A DNA stretch of 64,000 nucleotides, taken from positions 234,108-298,107 of the forward strand of contig CALJKW010000069.1 of NCBI GenBank assembly GCA_937980205.1, in the 5' to 3' direction. The notes under the pieces are model-generated. The model searched no databases. It saw only the letters and a program-made list of their open reading frames with translations, and was not told the origin of the DNA. This document shows positions 26,331-35,070 of this stretch, piece after piece; position 1 is the first letter of the stretch; every line of letters starts with the position of its first letter. A program made the position numbers and the translations under genes. The stretch comes from an uncultured Myxococcales bacterium. Lineage in GTDB: Bacteria; Myxococcota; Myxococcia; Myxococcales; Myxococcaceae.

Positions 26331-27733
26331 TTCGCCCAGAGAACCGGAAGGTCCCGGCTCGTGCCGAACACCGGCGCCCAGATCTTCTGAATCGCGTCGC
26401 TGTTGATGTGGCGCTCGATCGCCTCGAACGCCGCCCGCGCGTCGGGCACCGCGACGCTCAGGTTCGGCACGGGGGGCCCCAGGTCCTTCTCGCGGCGCGC
26501 GACGTCGACGCCCTCGCGCAGCACGCGCTCGGGCACCATCAGCGGAGCGAACCGCGTGTGCCGGTACGCCGTCACGCAGCCCGGCTCGTCGAGCACCTGC
26601 GCGTGCAGCGGCAGCTCGCGGTGGTTGAACACCAGCTTCACGTCGCACGCGTGAGGGTCCCACTCGCCCTGGAAGCGGTGATCTCCGCGCGGAATCAGCC
26701 GGCGATCGACGTAGCACCACGCCCGCCGCCCGGTCGGGTGCAGGAACCGCCGCACCGCGCTCTCGTCGAACGGCACGCGGGGCAGGGCGCGCAGCTTCGG
26801 GCGGCACTCCGGCGGCACGTCGACGCGCTTGCCGGCGCAGAACCGCTGCATCCGCTCGACCAGCCGCTCGCGGTCGTCGTCGACGAGCAGCTCGTCGAAG
26901 CGCGTCTTGAGGCCCGGGAACGAGATGGGCACCAGCTCGGAGAGGCGGATGCCCGCCGCGTCGACAGCTTGCGCCCGCGGGTCGACCTCTCGGAACAGAA
27001 ACTCGGGCGGCTGCGGCGCGTGGCCGTCGCCCAGGTCGCGCGTCGTGAACACCGTGAAGCACGTGGCCACGCGGGTGTCGCGAAACAGCCCGCGCCCGAG
27101 CGGGTGGACCTCGCGCAGCGCCAGCTCCTCCGAGAGCAGCTTGCGGATCGGCGCGTGGGCCCAGCTGTCGAGCAGCGTGGCGCTGGTGATGAACGCGAGC
27201 ACTCCGCTGCGGGTGCGCAGGCGCTCGAGCGCGCGCAGCATGAAGAACGCGTAGTCCTCACGCAGGCTCTGGCCGCGCAGCTGCGGCACCCCGGCGACCA
27301 GGCGCGCCCATGTCTGGGGCTCTTTGAGCTTCGGCGAGGTGCCGTTGTACGGCGGGTTCCCGACCCAGACCTCACAGTCGGCCTGCGCGCCTTCGAGCAG
27401 CGCCTCGACGGCGCCGGGGACCAGGGCGTCTCCGCGGACGATGGTGGCGCGCGGCACCCGCTGCCTCGCCGTGGTGAGCGAGTCGAGCTCGAGCTCCATG
27501 CCGTAGAGCTGCGCCGACGGAAAGCGCTCGGCGATGCGCGCGAGGAAAGCGCCGGCCCCACACGCGGGATCGATGAACGCGAGCCTGCCCGGCGGCAGGT
27601 GCCGGCCGACCGCGTCGAGCACCTGATCCACCAGCTCGACCGGCGTGAAGTAGGCGCCGAGGCGCTTGCGGTCGTCCGGGTTCAGCCTCCGGGCCAGGGC
27701 TTGTTCGTCCAACGTCTGTGACGTAAGGCGCAT
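26321..27733 (-). CDS. Orphan N6-adenine DNA methyltransferase (Eco57I/TaqI-like)
   Basis: A 470-residue protein with GAYFTPVELVDQVL, the SAM-binding FIDPACGAGAFL and the catalytic NPPY (VWVGNPPYNG), which place it among gamma-type N6-adenine methyltransferases. The C-terminal half (from about residue 240) fits a target-recognition region. No endonuclease or specificity gene lies nearby, and the N-terminus has no nuclease domain. So it is either an orphan regulatory methylase or a degenerate type IIG enzyme. The start could also be ATG 27766, 11 codons upstream, overlapping the divergent acylphosphatase. Confidence 0.8.
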   Translation of the reverse strand: MRLTSQTLDEQALARRLNPDDRKRLGAYFTPVELVDQVLDAVGRHLPPGRLAFIDPACGAGAFLARIAERFPSAQLYGMELELDSLTTARQRVPRATIVRGDALVPGAVEALLEGAQADCEVWVGNPPYNGTSPKLKEPQTWARLVAGVPQLRGQSLREDYAFFMLRALERLRTRSGVLAFITSATLLDSWAHAPIRKLLSEELALREVHPLGRGLFRDTRVATCFTVFTTRDLGDGHAPQPPEFLFREVDPRAQAVDAAGIRLSELVPISFPGLKTRFDELLVDDDRERLVERMQRFCAGKRVDVPPECRPKLRALPRVPFDESAVRRFLHPTGRRAWCYVDRRLIPRGDHRFQGEWDPHACDVKLVFNHRELPLHAQVLDEPGCVTAYRHTRFAPLMVPERVLREGVDVARREKDLGPPVPNLSVAVPDARAAFEAIERHINSDAIQKIWAPVFGTSRDLPVLWANQM

Positions 27734-27736
27734 GGT

Positions 27737-28024
27737 GTGGCCGGGGCCGATCGCAGTCGCACTCATCTAGTCATTCGAGGGCTGGTTCAAGGAGTTTCGT
27801 ACCGCGCGAGCGCGCGCTCCGAAGCCCTCCGCCTCGGGCTGACCGGCTGGGTGCGCAACCTGCCGAACGGCGACGTCGAAGCCGTGGCCGAAGGAGACCC
27901 CTCGCGGGTCCAGCAGTTCGTGGCCTGGTGCCAGCGCGGTCCCGAAGAGGCGCAGGTGGAGTCGGTCGACGAGAAGCCCGCGCCGGCGACGGGCGAGTTC
28001 ACGACCTTCGCGGTGACGCGATGA
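27737..28024 (+). CDS. acyP: Acylphosphatase
   Basis: A 95-residue enzyme hydrolysing carboxyl-phosphate bonds of acylphosphates. The catalytic pair is present: Arg23 in GLVQGVSYR and Asn41 in GWVRNLPNGDV, exactly at the family positions. GTG 27737 gives the standard length. It lies 3 bases from the divergent methylase start, leaving no room for a normal promoter between them. The stop overlaps the next gene (ATGA). Confidence 0.95.
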   Translation: MAGADRSRTHLVIRGLVQGVSYRASARSEALRLGLTGWVRNLPNGDVEAVAEGDPSRVQQFVAWCQRGPEEAQVESVDEKPAPATGEFTTFAVTR

Positions 28025-28440
28025 GCACCCTCTCGCTCTCGGCCTTGCTCGGCATCCGCACCGGCATGCGGGTCTCCGTCATTCACCCGCCCGAAGGTTT
28101 TCTCGCCCGGCTCGAGCCGCTGCCCGCCGGCGTCGCGCTCATCGAGAACTCGAAGACCGGCCTCGACCTCACCATCCTCTTCACCACCAAGAAGACCGAG
28201 CTCGTCGAGAAGCTCCCCGGCCTCGCCCGCGGCATGGCCGTCACCGGCCACATCTGGGTCTGCTTTCCCGCCGCGACCGAGAGCTCGCAGGTCCCCACCG
28301 AAGACTTCGTGCGCATGGCGGCGCTCGAGGTCGGGCTCTCCGACGACAAGAAGGTCGTCGTCGATGTGGGGTGGACGGCCCTTCGGCTCGCCTGGAAGCC
28401 CCGAACCCCCCGGCTCGACAAGCCACAAATTACGGCGTAG
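28021..28440 (+). CDS. DUF3052 family protein
   Basis: A 139-residue cytoplasmic protein with the DUF3052 layout: LLGIRTGMRVSVIHPPEGF at the start, LDLTILFTTKKTELVEKL, GHIWVCFPA and the C-terminal VDVGWTALRLAWKPR. The family's function is unknown. ATG 28021 overlaps the acylphosphatase stop, so the two are translated together. A perfect 14-base palindrome follows. Confidence 0.85.
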   Translation: MSTLSLSALLGIRTGMRVSVIHPPEGFLARLEPLPAGVALIENSKTGLDLTILFTTKKTELVEKLPGLARGMAVTGHIWVCFPAATESSQVPTEDFVRMAALEVGLSDDKKVVVDVGWTALRLAWKPRTPRLDKPQITA

Positions 28441-28455
28441 CAAGCTTTACTTCCG

Positions 28456-28469
28456 TCACGGATCCGTGA
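28456..28469. promoter_or_regulatory. Perfect palindrome TCACGGATCCGTGA
   Basis: A 14-base perfect inverted repeat 16 bases after the DUF3052 stop and about 156 bases before the RNase E/G start. It could be a dimeric-regulator operator for the downstream gene or a weak terminator. There is no T-run. The 28441-28625 gap also holds TTGACG (28492) without a convincing -10. The long untranslated leader fits RNase E genes, which are often autoregulated through their leaders. Confidence 0.35.
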
Positions 28470-28625
28470 AACTCTGCGCCGTTCCTGGGTTTTGACGGGT
28501 GGTGCGCGTGACTACGCCACAGCTGTCCCACATGGTTTCTCTCTTTTCAGCGCGCCTCGCGCGATCGCTCGATGTGTCCCGTCCCTCGGGCCTCGCAGCA
28601 GTTGGCGCGCGCATTGGATTCTTCG

Positions 28626-30872
28626 ATGAGCAGCATTCTGGTCATCAACGCCGCAGGTCGCGAGACCCGCGTCGCGCTGGTCGAGAACGGTCACATCGCC
28701 GAGTTTTATCTCGAGCGTAAGAAGGACAAAGGGGTCGTCGGAAACATCTACAAGGGGCGCGTGACCCGCGTTTTGCCGGGCATGCAGGCCGCCTTCGTGG
28801 ACATCGGCCTCGACAAGGCCGCCTTCCTCTACGTCAGCGACGTCTTCTACGACCCCGAGTTCTCGCGCACCCAGTTCGAGCTCACCGAGGGCGAGCACGA
28901 AGAGACGCCCGACGTCCCCGAAGAGCCGGGCGAGGGTGAAGACGCCGCCGCGCACCCGCCCGAGGCGGCTGCGGTCACCGCCTCGAGCGAGCTGCCCCCG
29001 CCGGAGCCCTCGGCGCCGCAGCCGACGCCTCCCGTCGAAGCCGCGCCTCCGCCTCCGGCTCCCAGCCCGAGCGCCCCGCCGCCGGCGCCGGCCATCGAGG
29101 CGCCGGCCCCGACCGACGCGAACCTGCCCAGCGGCGCCGAGGTCGTCGCCGCCGCGATCGCCGAGGCGGCGCCTCCGTCTTCGCCGACCGGCGCCGAGGT
29201 CGTGGCGGCTGCGATCGCCGCCGCTGCCGCCGCCGCGCCCACGCAGGGCGAGATCCGCGCGCCGCGCGACGAGAAGCACCGCGACGGCCGGCGTGACCGC
29301 GAGCGTGACCGCGACCGTCACCGGCACGAAGAGAAGCGCCGCGAGAAGAAGCCCGCGCGCATCGAGGACCTGCTCAAGGTCGGCCAGGAGGTGCTCGTCC
29401 AGATCTCGAAAGATCCGATCGGCACGAAGGGCGCTCGCCTCACCTCGCACATCTCCATCCCCGGCCGGCACCTGGTGTTCATGCCGACCGTCGACCACGT
29501 CGGCATCAGCCGCCGCATCGGCAACGAGAAAGAGCGCCGCCGCCTGCGCGAGATCGTCGACCGCCTGCGCCCGCCCGGCACCGGCTTCATCGTCCGCACC
29601 GTCGCCGAGAACGTCCCCCAGGAGAAGCTCGAGGCGGACATCCGCTTCCTCATCGAGGTCTGGAACGAGACGCTGAGGAAGAACGAGAAGCGCCACGGTC
29701 CGGGCCTGATGCACCCCGACCTCGATCTCATCTTGCGCGCGACGCGCGATCTCTTCGCGCAGGACGTCGAACGCCTCGTCATCGACGACCGCGACGAGTA
29801 CGAGCGCGTCGCCATGTTCGTGGCCGCGCAGGACGCGGCGCTCAAAGAGCGCGTCGTGCTGCACGACACCGACGAGCCCATCTTCGACGCCTACGGCATC
29901 GAGGAGGAGATCAAGCGCGCCCTGCAGCGCAAGGTCTGGCTCAAGAGCGGCGGCTACCTGATCATCGACCAGGCCGAAGCGCTGACCGCCATCGACGTCA
30001 ACTCCGGCCGCTACGTCGGCAAGAAGAGCCTCGAAGAGACGATCACCAAGATCAACACCGAGGCCGCGAAGGAGATCGTCTACCAGCTCCGCCTGCGCAA
30101 CATCGGCGGCATCATCATCTGCGACTTCATCGACATGGAGAAGTCGCAGAACCGCGACAAGGTCTTCAAGTCGCTGCAAGAGGCGCTCGGCCGCGACAAG
30201 GCGAAGACCAACGTCCTGCGCATCTCGGAGCTCGGGCTCGTCGAGATGACCCGCAAGCGCGTGCGCGAGTCGATCGGCCGCATGATGCACGCCGACTGCA
30301 TCTATTGCGACGGCACCGGCCTGGTGAAGACGACCACCACCGTCTCGTACGAGATCTTCCGCGAGCTGCGCCGCTCCGCCGGCGCCTATCGGGATCCGAC
30401 GCTCATCATCCACTGCAACGAAGAGGTCGCGCAGATGCTCAACGGCGAAGAGCGCCAGGAGCTGCGCCACCTCATGGATCGCTTCAACAAGTCGATCCAG
30501 GTCAAGCCGCAGAAGAACTTCCACCGCGAGCAGTACGACATCTTCGCCCGCGGAGCGGCCGGCAACGAGCACAAGGTCGCCAGCTCCAGCGAGACGTTCG
30601 AGCCGATGGACTACGGCGCGCCGAAGCGCCAGGGCGGCGAGCAGCGCAGCGAGGGCCGCGACCGCGACCGGGGTGGCGGAGGCGGAGGCGGCGGTGGTGG
30701 CGGTGGTGGCGGCCGGCGCGACCGCGATCGCGACCGCCGCAAAGATCGCGATCGCGACCGCAACCGCAACCATCAAGATCGCCCCCGTCCTTCAGCTCCG
30801 CAGGGAGAGGGCAAGCCGGCTGCCGCCGAGGCCGCGCCGCCGAACACTGAGCCCGTCGCCGGAGGCAAGTGA
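28626..30872 (+). CDS. rng: Ribonuclease E/G with a large insertion in the S1 domain
   Basis: A 748-residue endoribonuclease for rRNA maturation and mRNA decay. ATG 28626 gives the standard SSILVINAAGRETRVALVENG start. The catalytic Asp residues are D457 (DVNSGR) and D500 (CDFIDM), spaced as in E. coli D303/D346. The zinc-link CxxC is at C558/C561. The S1 domain is split by about 150 extra Pro/Ala-rich residues (roughly 73-244), including two GAEVVAAAIA repeats and an Arg/Asp/His-rich patch. The C-terminus is an Arg/Asp- and Gly-rich tail with a run of 14 Gly, likely an RNA- or partner-binding disordered region. Confidence 0.93.
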   Translation: MSSILVINAAGRETRVALVENGHIAEFYLERKKDKGVVGNIYKGRVTRVLPGMQAAFVDIGLDKAAFLYVSDVFYDPEFSRTQFELTEGEHEETPDVPEEPGEGEDAAAHPPEAAAVTASSELPPPEPSAPQPTPPVEAAPPPPAPSPSAPPPAPAIEAPAPTDANLPSGAEVVAAAIAEAAPPSSPTGAEVVAAAIAAAAAAAPTQGEIRAPRDEKHRDGRRDRERDRDRHRHEEKRREKKPARIEDLLKVGQEVLVQISKDPIGTKGARLTSHISIPGRHLVFMPTVDHVGISRRIGNEKERRRLREIVDRLRPPGTGFIVRTVAENVPQEKLEADIRFLIEVWNETLRKNEKRHGPGLMHPDLDLILRATRDLFAQDVERLVIDDRDEYERVAMFVAAQDAALKERVVLHDTDEPIFDAYGIEEEIKRALQRKVWLKSGGYLIIDQAEALTAIDVNSGRYVGKKSLEETITKINTEAAKEIVYQLRLRNIGGIIICDFIDMEKSQNRDKVFKSLQEALGRDKAKTNVLRISELGLVEMTRKRVRESIGRMMHADCIYCDGTGLVKTTTTVSYEIFRELRRSAGAYRDPTLIIHCNEEVAQMLNGEERQELRHLMDRFNKSIQVKPQKNFHREQYDIFARGAAGNEHKVASSSETFEPMDYGAPKRQGGEQRSEGRDRDRGGGGGGGGGGGGGGRRDRDRDRRKDRDRDRNRNHQDRPRPSAPQGEGKPAAAEAAPPNTEPVAGGK

Positions 30873-30875
30873 CCG

Positions 30876-31199
30876 ATGGTGAAGCCCGAGCGCCGCTCCG
30901 AAGCCCGCAAGTCGGTGAACCGGGAGTTCGCCTCGGTCGACGAGTTCATCGCCGAGTACGTCACGAACCTCTCGCGCAGCGGCGTCTTCATCAAGTCCGA
31001 CGAGCCGCTGCCGGTCGGCACCCGGGTGAACCTGAAGTTCACCGTCATCATGGACGAGCTCGAGACCATCGAGGGCATCGGCGAGGTCGTCCGCGCCGTG
31101 CACCCGGGCGAGGGCCCGACACCGGGCATGGGCGTCGTCTTCATCGAGCTGACCAACGTGTCTCGGCAGCTCGTCGAGAAGATCCTGGTGCGGCGCTGA
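30876..31199 (+). CDS. Small PilZ-domain protein (TIGR02266-like)
   Basis: A 107-residue single PilZ domain. The N-terminal RSEAR fits the RxxxR c-di-GMP motif and NLSRSG fits [D/N]xSxxG, so ligand binding is plausible. The overall pattern (SVDEFIAEYVTNLSRSGVF, GMGVVFIEL) is that of the myxobacterial small PilZ paralog family. It follows RNase E/G by 3 bases and ends 1 base before YihY, so it sits inside that operon. Confidence 0.85.
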   Translation: MVKPERRSEARKSVNREFASVDEFIAEYVTNLSRSGVFIKSDEPLPVGTRVNLKFTVIMDELETIEGIGEVVRAVHPGEGPTPGMGVVFIELTNVSRQLVEKILVRR

Positions 31200-31200
31200 C

Positions 31201-32457
31201 GTGGGGTGGCGGGACACGCGGCTCGGGCGCTTCGTCGCCGACACCACGCGTGCCACCCGCGGCCTGATTCACAGCTTCCGCGGCGAGTCGATCGCGCTTC
31301 GCGCCGGCAACCTCACCTTCATCACCATCACCTCGCTGATCCCGCTGGTCGGCGTCGGCCTCGCGCTGCTCCAGTTCTTCAAGCAGCGCGAGCTCGAGGC
31401 GTTGCTGAAAGGGTTCGTGCGCGACCTCCTGCAGCCCGGAGTTCGCGAGACCTCCGACCAGCTCGTGAGCACGTTCGTGAGCTCGGCGGGCTCGCGCATC
31501 ACCGGGGGGCTCTCGTTCGCCATCCTCCTCTTCTCTGCCGGGCTGCTGCTGCGGCACCTCGACGCTTCGCTCAACGAGGTGTGGGCGGTGACTCGGCGGC
31601 GGCCGCTGCTCGTGAGCATCGGCCTCTACGCCGGCCTGCTGTTGCTCGGCCCGCTCGTCATCGCGGCCACGCTCGCCGGCACCCGCGGCATCCGGTCGAT
31701 CATCGAGCACCTCGAGCTCCCCTTCTCGGCGCAGGTGCTCGTGCTCGGCGGAACCATTTCCGCGGTCGCGGCGCTGACGCTCGTCTACAAGCTCGCGCCG
31801 CACGCGCCGGTCCGCTGGCGCTCCGCGCTCGGCGGCGGGATCATCGCCGGCATCGCGTGGGACGTCGCGCGACACTCGTACGCCGGCATCGCGACGCTCG
31901 CGTTCTCGGCGAACCCCGTCTACGGCTCGCTCGGCATCGCCCCGTTGTTCTTGATGTGGATCTACGTGTCCTGGTCGATCGTGCTCTTCGGCGCTCGCCT
32001 CGCCTACGCCGTCGAGCACGCCGGCTTCCGCGGCAGCTTCATGGACATCCTCGCGCACCCGCGCGCGCGCGAGCTCATCGCCGCGCGCGTCGCACAGATC
32101 GCCGCGCGCGCGTTCTTGAGCTCACAGCCGGCGCCGAACAGCCGGCAAATTGCCGAACAGCTCTCGGTACCTGCACAGACCGTCGGCGAGGTCGTTCATC
32201 GCCTCGAGCTCGCCGGCCTCGTGAAGGTCGACAGGAAAGGTGAGATTCGTCCCGCACGTGACCCGTCGCTGTTGACCCTCGCGGACCTGTCGACTGCGGT
32301 CGGCGGTGTCGTCACCGCGGGCGAAAACCCAGACCGCGGACGGGCCGCGGACTTCGCTGAGTTCGAGCAGCTCTTCCGTCAGGTCGACAACGCAAGCATC
32401 GAGAAACTCAGCCAGATTTCCTGGAGCAGCCTCGCTGCCGGGGCTCCGAGGGGATGA
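31201..32457 (+). CDS. YihY/BrkB family inner-membrane protein
   Basis: A 418-residue protein. The first 290 residues carry about six membrane helices with family stretches RAGNLTFITITSLIPLVGVGLALL, LDASLNEVW and NPVYGSLGIAPLFLMWIYVSW. The last 110 residues look like a winged-helix domain (NSRQIAEQLSVPAQTVGEVVHRLELAGLV), as in longer YihY members. The old name ribonuclease BN is not supported for this family. Substrate unknown. The start is GTG 31201. Confidence 0.85.
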   Translation: MGWRDTRLGRFVADTTRATRGLIHSFRGESIALRAGNLTFITITSLIPLVGVGLALLQFFKQRELEALLKGFVRDLLQPGVRETSDQLVSTFVSSAGSRITGGLSFAILLFSAGLLLRHLDASLNEVWAVTRRRPLLVSIGLYAGLLLLGPLVIAATLAGTRGIRSIIEHLELPFSAQVLVLGGTISAVAALTLVYKLAPHAPVRWRSALGGGIIAGIAWDVARHSYAGIATLAFSANPVYGSLGIAPLFLMWIYVSWSIVLFGARLAYAVEHAGFRGSFMDILAHPRARELIAARVAQIAARAFLSSQPAPNSRQIAEQLSVPAQTVGEVVHRLELAGLVKVDRKGEIRPARDPSLLTLADLSTAVGGVVTAGENPDRGRAADFAEFEQLFRQVDNASIEKLSQISWSSLAAGAPRG

Positions 32458-32475
32458 AGAAAAACCTTAGGTTTC

Positions 32476-32504
32476 TTGCTGGGTTCCGCAAGTCGCGGTA
32501 AGAC
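32476..32504 (+). promoter_or_regulatory. Candidate promoter of the HU/IHF-type gene
   Basis: TTGCTG (32476) and TAAGAC (32499) are separated by 17 bases, and the start codon follows 31 bases later after GGGGGAGG. It overlaps a small near-palindrome (AAGAAAAACCTTAGGTTTCTT) directly after the YihY stop, which could be an operator or a weak terminator. Confidence 0.45.
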
Positions 32505-32535
32505 CTACGCATTCCCGCATACGGGGGAGGGCCCA

Positions 32536-32865
32536 ATGCTCAAGTCCGACCTGGTCAACGTACTCGTCGCGAAACGCGGAGTGACGCAGAAGCAGGCTGA
32601 AGCGACGATCGAAACGATCTTCGAGTCGATGAAAGACGCGCTCGTGCGCGGCGAGAACATCGAGATCCGCGGCTTAGGCGCCTTCCACGTGAAGCACTAC
32701 GAGGGCTACCAGGGGCGCAACCCGAAGACGGGCGAGGTCATCCCGGTGAAGCCCAAGCGCGGCCTGTTGTTCCGCACCGGCAAAGAGCTGCGCGATCGCG
32801 TGAACCGCGGCGCCGACGGCGGCGCACCGCCCAGCGGCGCGCCGATCGGCTCCACGACGCCTTAG
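32536..32865 (+). CDS. HU/IHF-family DNA-bending protein
   Basis: A 109-residue nucleoid protein. ATG 32536 is preceded by the strong site GGGGGAGG. The arm and body motifs are standard: LVNVLVAKRGVTQKQAEATI, IEIRGLGAFHVKHY and RNPKTGEVIPVKPKR. An in-frame TTG upstream would add 20 unlikely residues. The tail beyond residue 95 is Gly/Pro-rich. It is closer to IHF-beta/HU-like members than to HU-alpha. The stop codon lies inside the left arm of a palindromic repeat. Confidence 0.93.
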   Translation: MLKSDLVNVLVAKRGVTQKQAEATIETIFESMKDALVRGENIEIRGLGAFHVKHYEGYQGRNPKTGEVIPVKPKRGLLFRTGKELRDRVNRGADGGAPPSGAPIGSTTP

Positions 32866-33009
32866 CAGGCTGCTGAACGGCTGCACGGCCCGATCTCTTC
32901 GTTGCCGGCTCCGGTCCGTGCTCACGTACCAGACGACGTACGCTCCGCGCGGTCCTCGCCGGCGCCTCGACCTCGTGCCGTTCGCTCGTTTTTCCGCAGC
33001 CTGCTTAGG
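32860..33009. repeat. 150-bp palindromic (MITE-like) element between HU and sctV
   Basis: The ends are inverted repeats of 14 bases with one mismatch: CCTTAGCAGGCTGC at 32860-32873 and GCAGCCTGCTTAGG at 32996-33009. The interior also folds back on itself (CACGTAC near 32925 with GTACG near 32940; GCCGGC on both sides), so the whole piece can form one long imperfect hairpin. It fills the space between two convergent genes and supplies the HU stop codon. It could end transcription on both strands. No transposase is encoded. Confidence 0.7.
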
Positions 33010-33012
33010 TAT

Positions 33013-35070
33013 CTAGCGCTGCGCCGGGACGAGCCGCCCCACCGGCCGCACCTGCAGATCCGGGTCGAGCTCGGCGAACGTCAGCACCGCCACTTCCGGA
33101 AACGGACCTTCGATGAGCCGGCGCAGGCCACGTCGGATGTCCGGCGAGGCGAGCAGCACGGCTTTGCCGTTGGTCGCGAGCCGGCGTACGCCCTCGATGA
33201 TGCCGCCGACGAGCTGCGGCTCCACGGCGCCCTGCGGCCCACCCGCGCGAACCGCCTCTTCGATTCCCGGGTCCACGAGGAACGCGAACAGCGGGCCGTT
33301 CGGCGCGTACTTGTGCGTGAGCTGGCGCGCGAGCGCCTGGCGCGACCGCTCGGCGAGCGCCGCGGCGTCACCCTCCGTCGACGGAGACACCAGCGCCTCG
33401 AGAACCGCCTTCAGGTTCCGGATGCTCACCTCCTCGTGCAGCAGTCGCTTGAGCACGTCGGTGAGCAGCGCGATGGGCACCTTGGCGAGCGCCTCTTTCA
33501 CCAGCGCCGGGTAGCGCTTCTCGAGCTGCTCGAGCGAAAGCTGCACCTCCTGCACGCCGAGGAAGTGGGCAGCGCGCCGCCGCAGCGCCGCGTGAACGTG
33601 GGCGCAGATCGTCTGCGCCGGCGTCATCACGCGGATGTCAGCGGCTTCGAGCTGCGCGCGGCTCTCCTCGGCGACGCGCGACGCCTTGGCCCCCGTGACC
33701 GGGTCGAGCACGGGCTCGGCGGCGATGTTGAGGAACGACAGCTCGTTGACGGGGACCGCGGCGATGAGGTGGCCCGGCGTCACGACGCCGCGCGCGCAGG
33801 GCACCTCGTCGATCTGTACGACGTAGCCGCCGGGCGGCAGCGGCGCGCCGGTGCGAACGCGGACGCCCGGAACACGAACGCCGAGCTCGTGGAAGATGCG
33901 ATCGCGCACGACGGTCAGGTCGTGGCTCACGAACCTGCCGCTGTCCTGCGAGGTGAGCTCGGACAGGTCGCCAGCGAGGTCGAGCACGATGGGCGCGACG
34001 CCGATCTCCGGCTCCGCCGGCTTCTGAGCTTCGGCGCCGCCCGCCGCAGCCTGGCCGTCGGCCTTCGCTGGAGTCGCCGGCCGCTGCGCCACGTGCTTGA
34101 GGCCCAGACCGGCGGCCGCCGCGAGGGCCGCGATGACGATGAACGTGAGGTGCGGCATGCCGGGCATCGCGGCCAGCGCGAGGCAGAGGCCCGCCACGAT
34201 GAACAGCGCCTTCCACTGGCCGAAGAACTGCGCGCCGATGTCCGCGCCGAGCGACGCTTCTTCGGTCTCCGACGAGACGCGCGTGACCACGAGGCCGGCG
34301 GCCACCGCGATGCACAGCGACGGGATCTGCGAGACGAGGCCGTCGCCGATCGAGATGAGCGCGTACGTGCTGGCGGCCTCGGCGGCTGTCATGCCGTTCT
34401 GGAGCACTCCGATGGCGGTGCCGCCGACGAGGTTGATGAGGACGATGACGAGGCCGGCGATGACGTCGCCTTTGACGAACTTCATCGCGCCGTCCATCGA
34501 GCCGAACAGCTGCGACTCGCGCTCGAGCTCGCGGCGCCGGGCGCGCGCTTGCGCCTGGTTGATCGCGCCGGCGCGCAGGTCTGCGTCGATCGACATCTGC
34601 TTGCCCGGCATCGCGTCGAGCGTGAAGCGGGCGGAAACCTCGGCGACGCGCTCGGCGCCCTTCGCGACGACGAGAAACTGCACCAGCGTGAGGATCGCGA
34701 AGATGACGGCGCCGACCACGTAGTCGCCGCGCACCACGAACTCGCCGAAGGCCTGAATGATGTCGCCCGCGTGCCCTTCGCTGAGCGCCAGCCGCGTCGA
34801 CGACACGTTCATCGCGAGGCGAAACAACGTGGTGATGAGCAGCAGGGTGGGGAACGACGCCACCTTCAGCGCGTCCTTCGCGTAGAGCGCCGCGACCAGC
34901 AGCGCCAACGCGGCGGCGAGGTTGAGCGCGATGCCGATGTCCAGCATCCAGCCGGGCAGCGGCACGATCATCGCGCCGACGATCGACGCCATCACGATCG
35001 CGAGGACGATGTCCGATGAAGACTTCGCGCGCGCGAGCACGCGCTGAACGACGGTGACGAGCGGGCCCAT
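33013..35070 (-). CDS. sctV: T3SS export gate protein SctV (FlhA family)
   Basis: A 685-residue export gate subunit. Seven to eight membrane helices fill the first 310 residues, with the FHIPEP-family stretches LFRLAMNVSSTRLALSEG and ISIGDGLVSQIPSL. The remainder is the cytoplasmic nonameric-ring domain that receives substrates. I chose ATG 35070, which forms a TGATG junction with sctU. GTG 35073 is one codon longer. It is the last gene of the T3SS operon. The association with lipoprotein SctJ argues for a non-flagellar system. Confidence 0.9.
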   Translation of the reverse strand: MGPLVTVVQRVLARAKSSSDIVLAIVMASIVGAMIVPLPGWMLDIGIALNLAAALALLVAALYAKDALKVASFPTLLLITTLFRLAMNVSSTRLALSEGHAGDIIQAFGEFVVRGDYVVGAVIFAILTLVQFLVVAKGAERVAEVSARFTLDAMPGKQMSIDADLRAGAINQAQARARRRELERESQLFGSMDGAMKFVKGDVIAGLVIVLINLVGGTAIGVLQNGMTAAEAASTYALISIGDGLVSQIPSLCIAVAAGLVVTRVSSETEEASLGADIGAQFFGQWKALFIVAGLCLALAAMPGMPHLTFIVIAALAAAAGLGLKHVAQRPATPAKADGQAAAGGAEAQKPAEPEIGVAPIVLDLAGDLSELTSQDSGRFVSHDLTVVRDRIFHELGVRVPGVRVRTGAPLPPGGYVVQIDEVPCARGVVTPGHLIAAVPVNELSFLNIAAEPVLDPVTGAKASRVAEESRAQLEAADIRVMTPAQTICAHVHAALRRRAAHFLGVQEVQLSLEQLEKRYPALVKEALAKVPIALLTDVLKRLLHEEVSIRNLKAVLEALVSPSTEGDAAALAERSRQALARQLTHKYAPNGPLFAFLVDPGIEEAVRAGGPQGAVEPQLVGGIIEGVRRLATNGKAVLLASPDIRRGLRRLIEGPFPEVAVLTFAELDPDLQVRPVGRLVPAQR

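Noticed and set aside
26321..27733. The methylase as part of a BREX or other defence system
   Set aside because: No phosphatase, ATPase, helicase or nuclease partner lies nearby. The neighbours are housekeeping genes.
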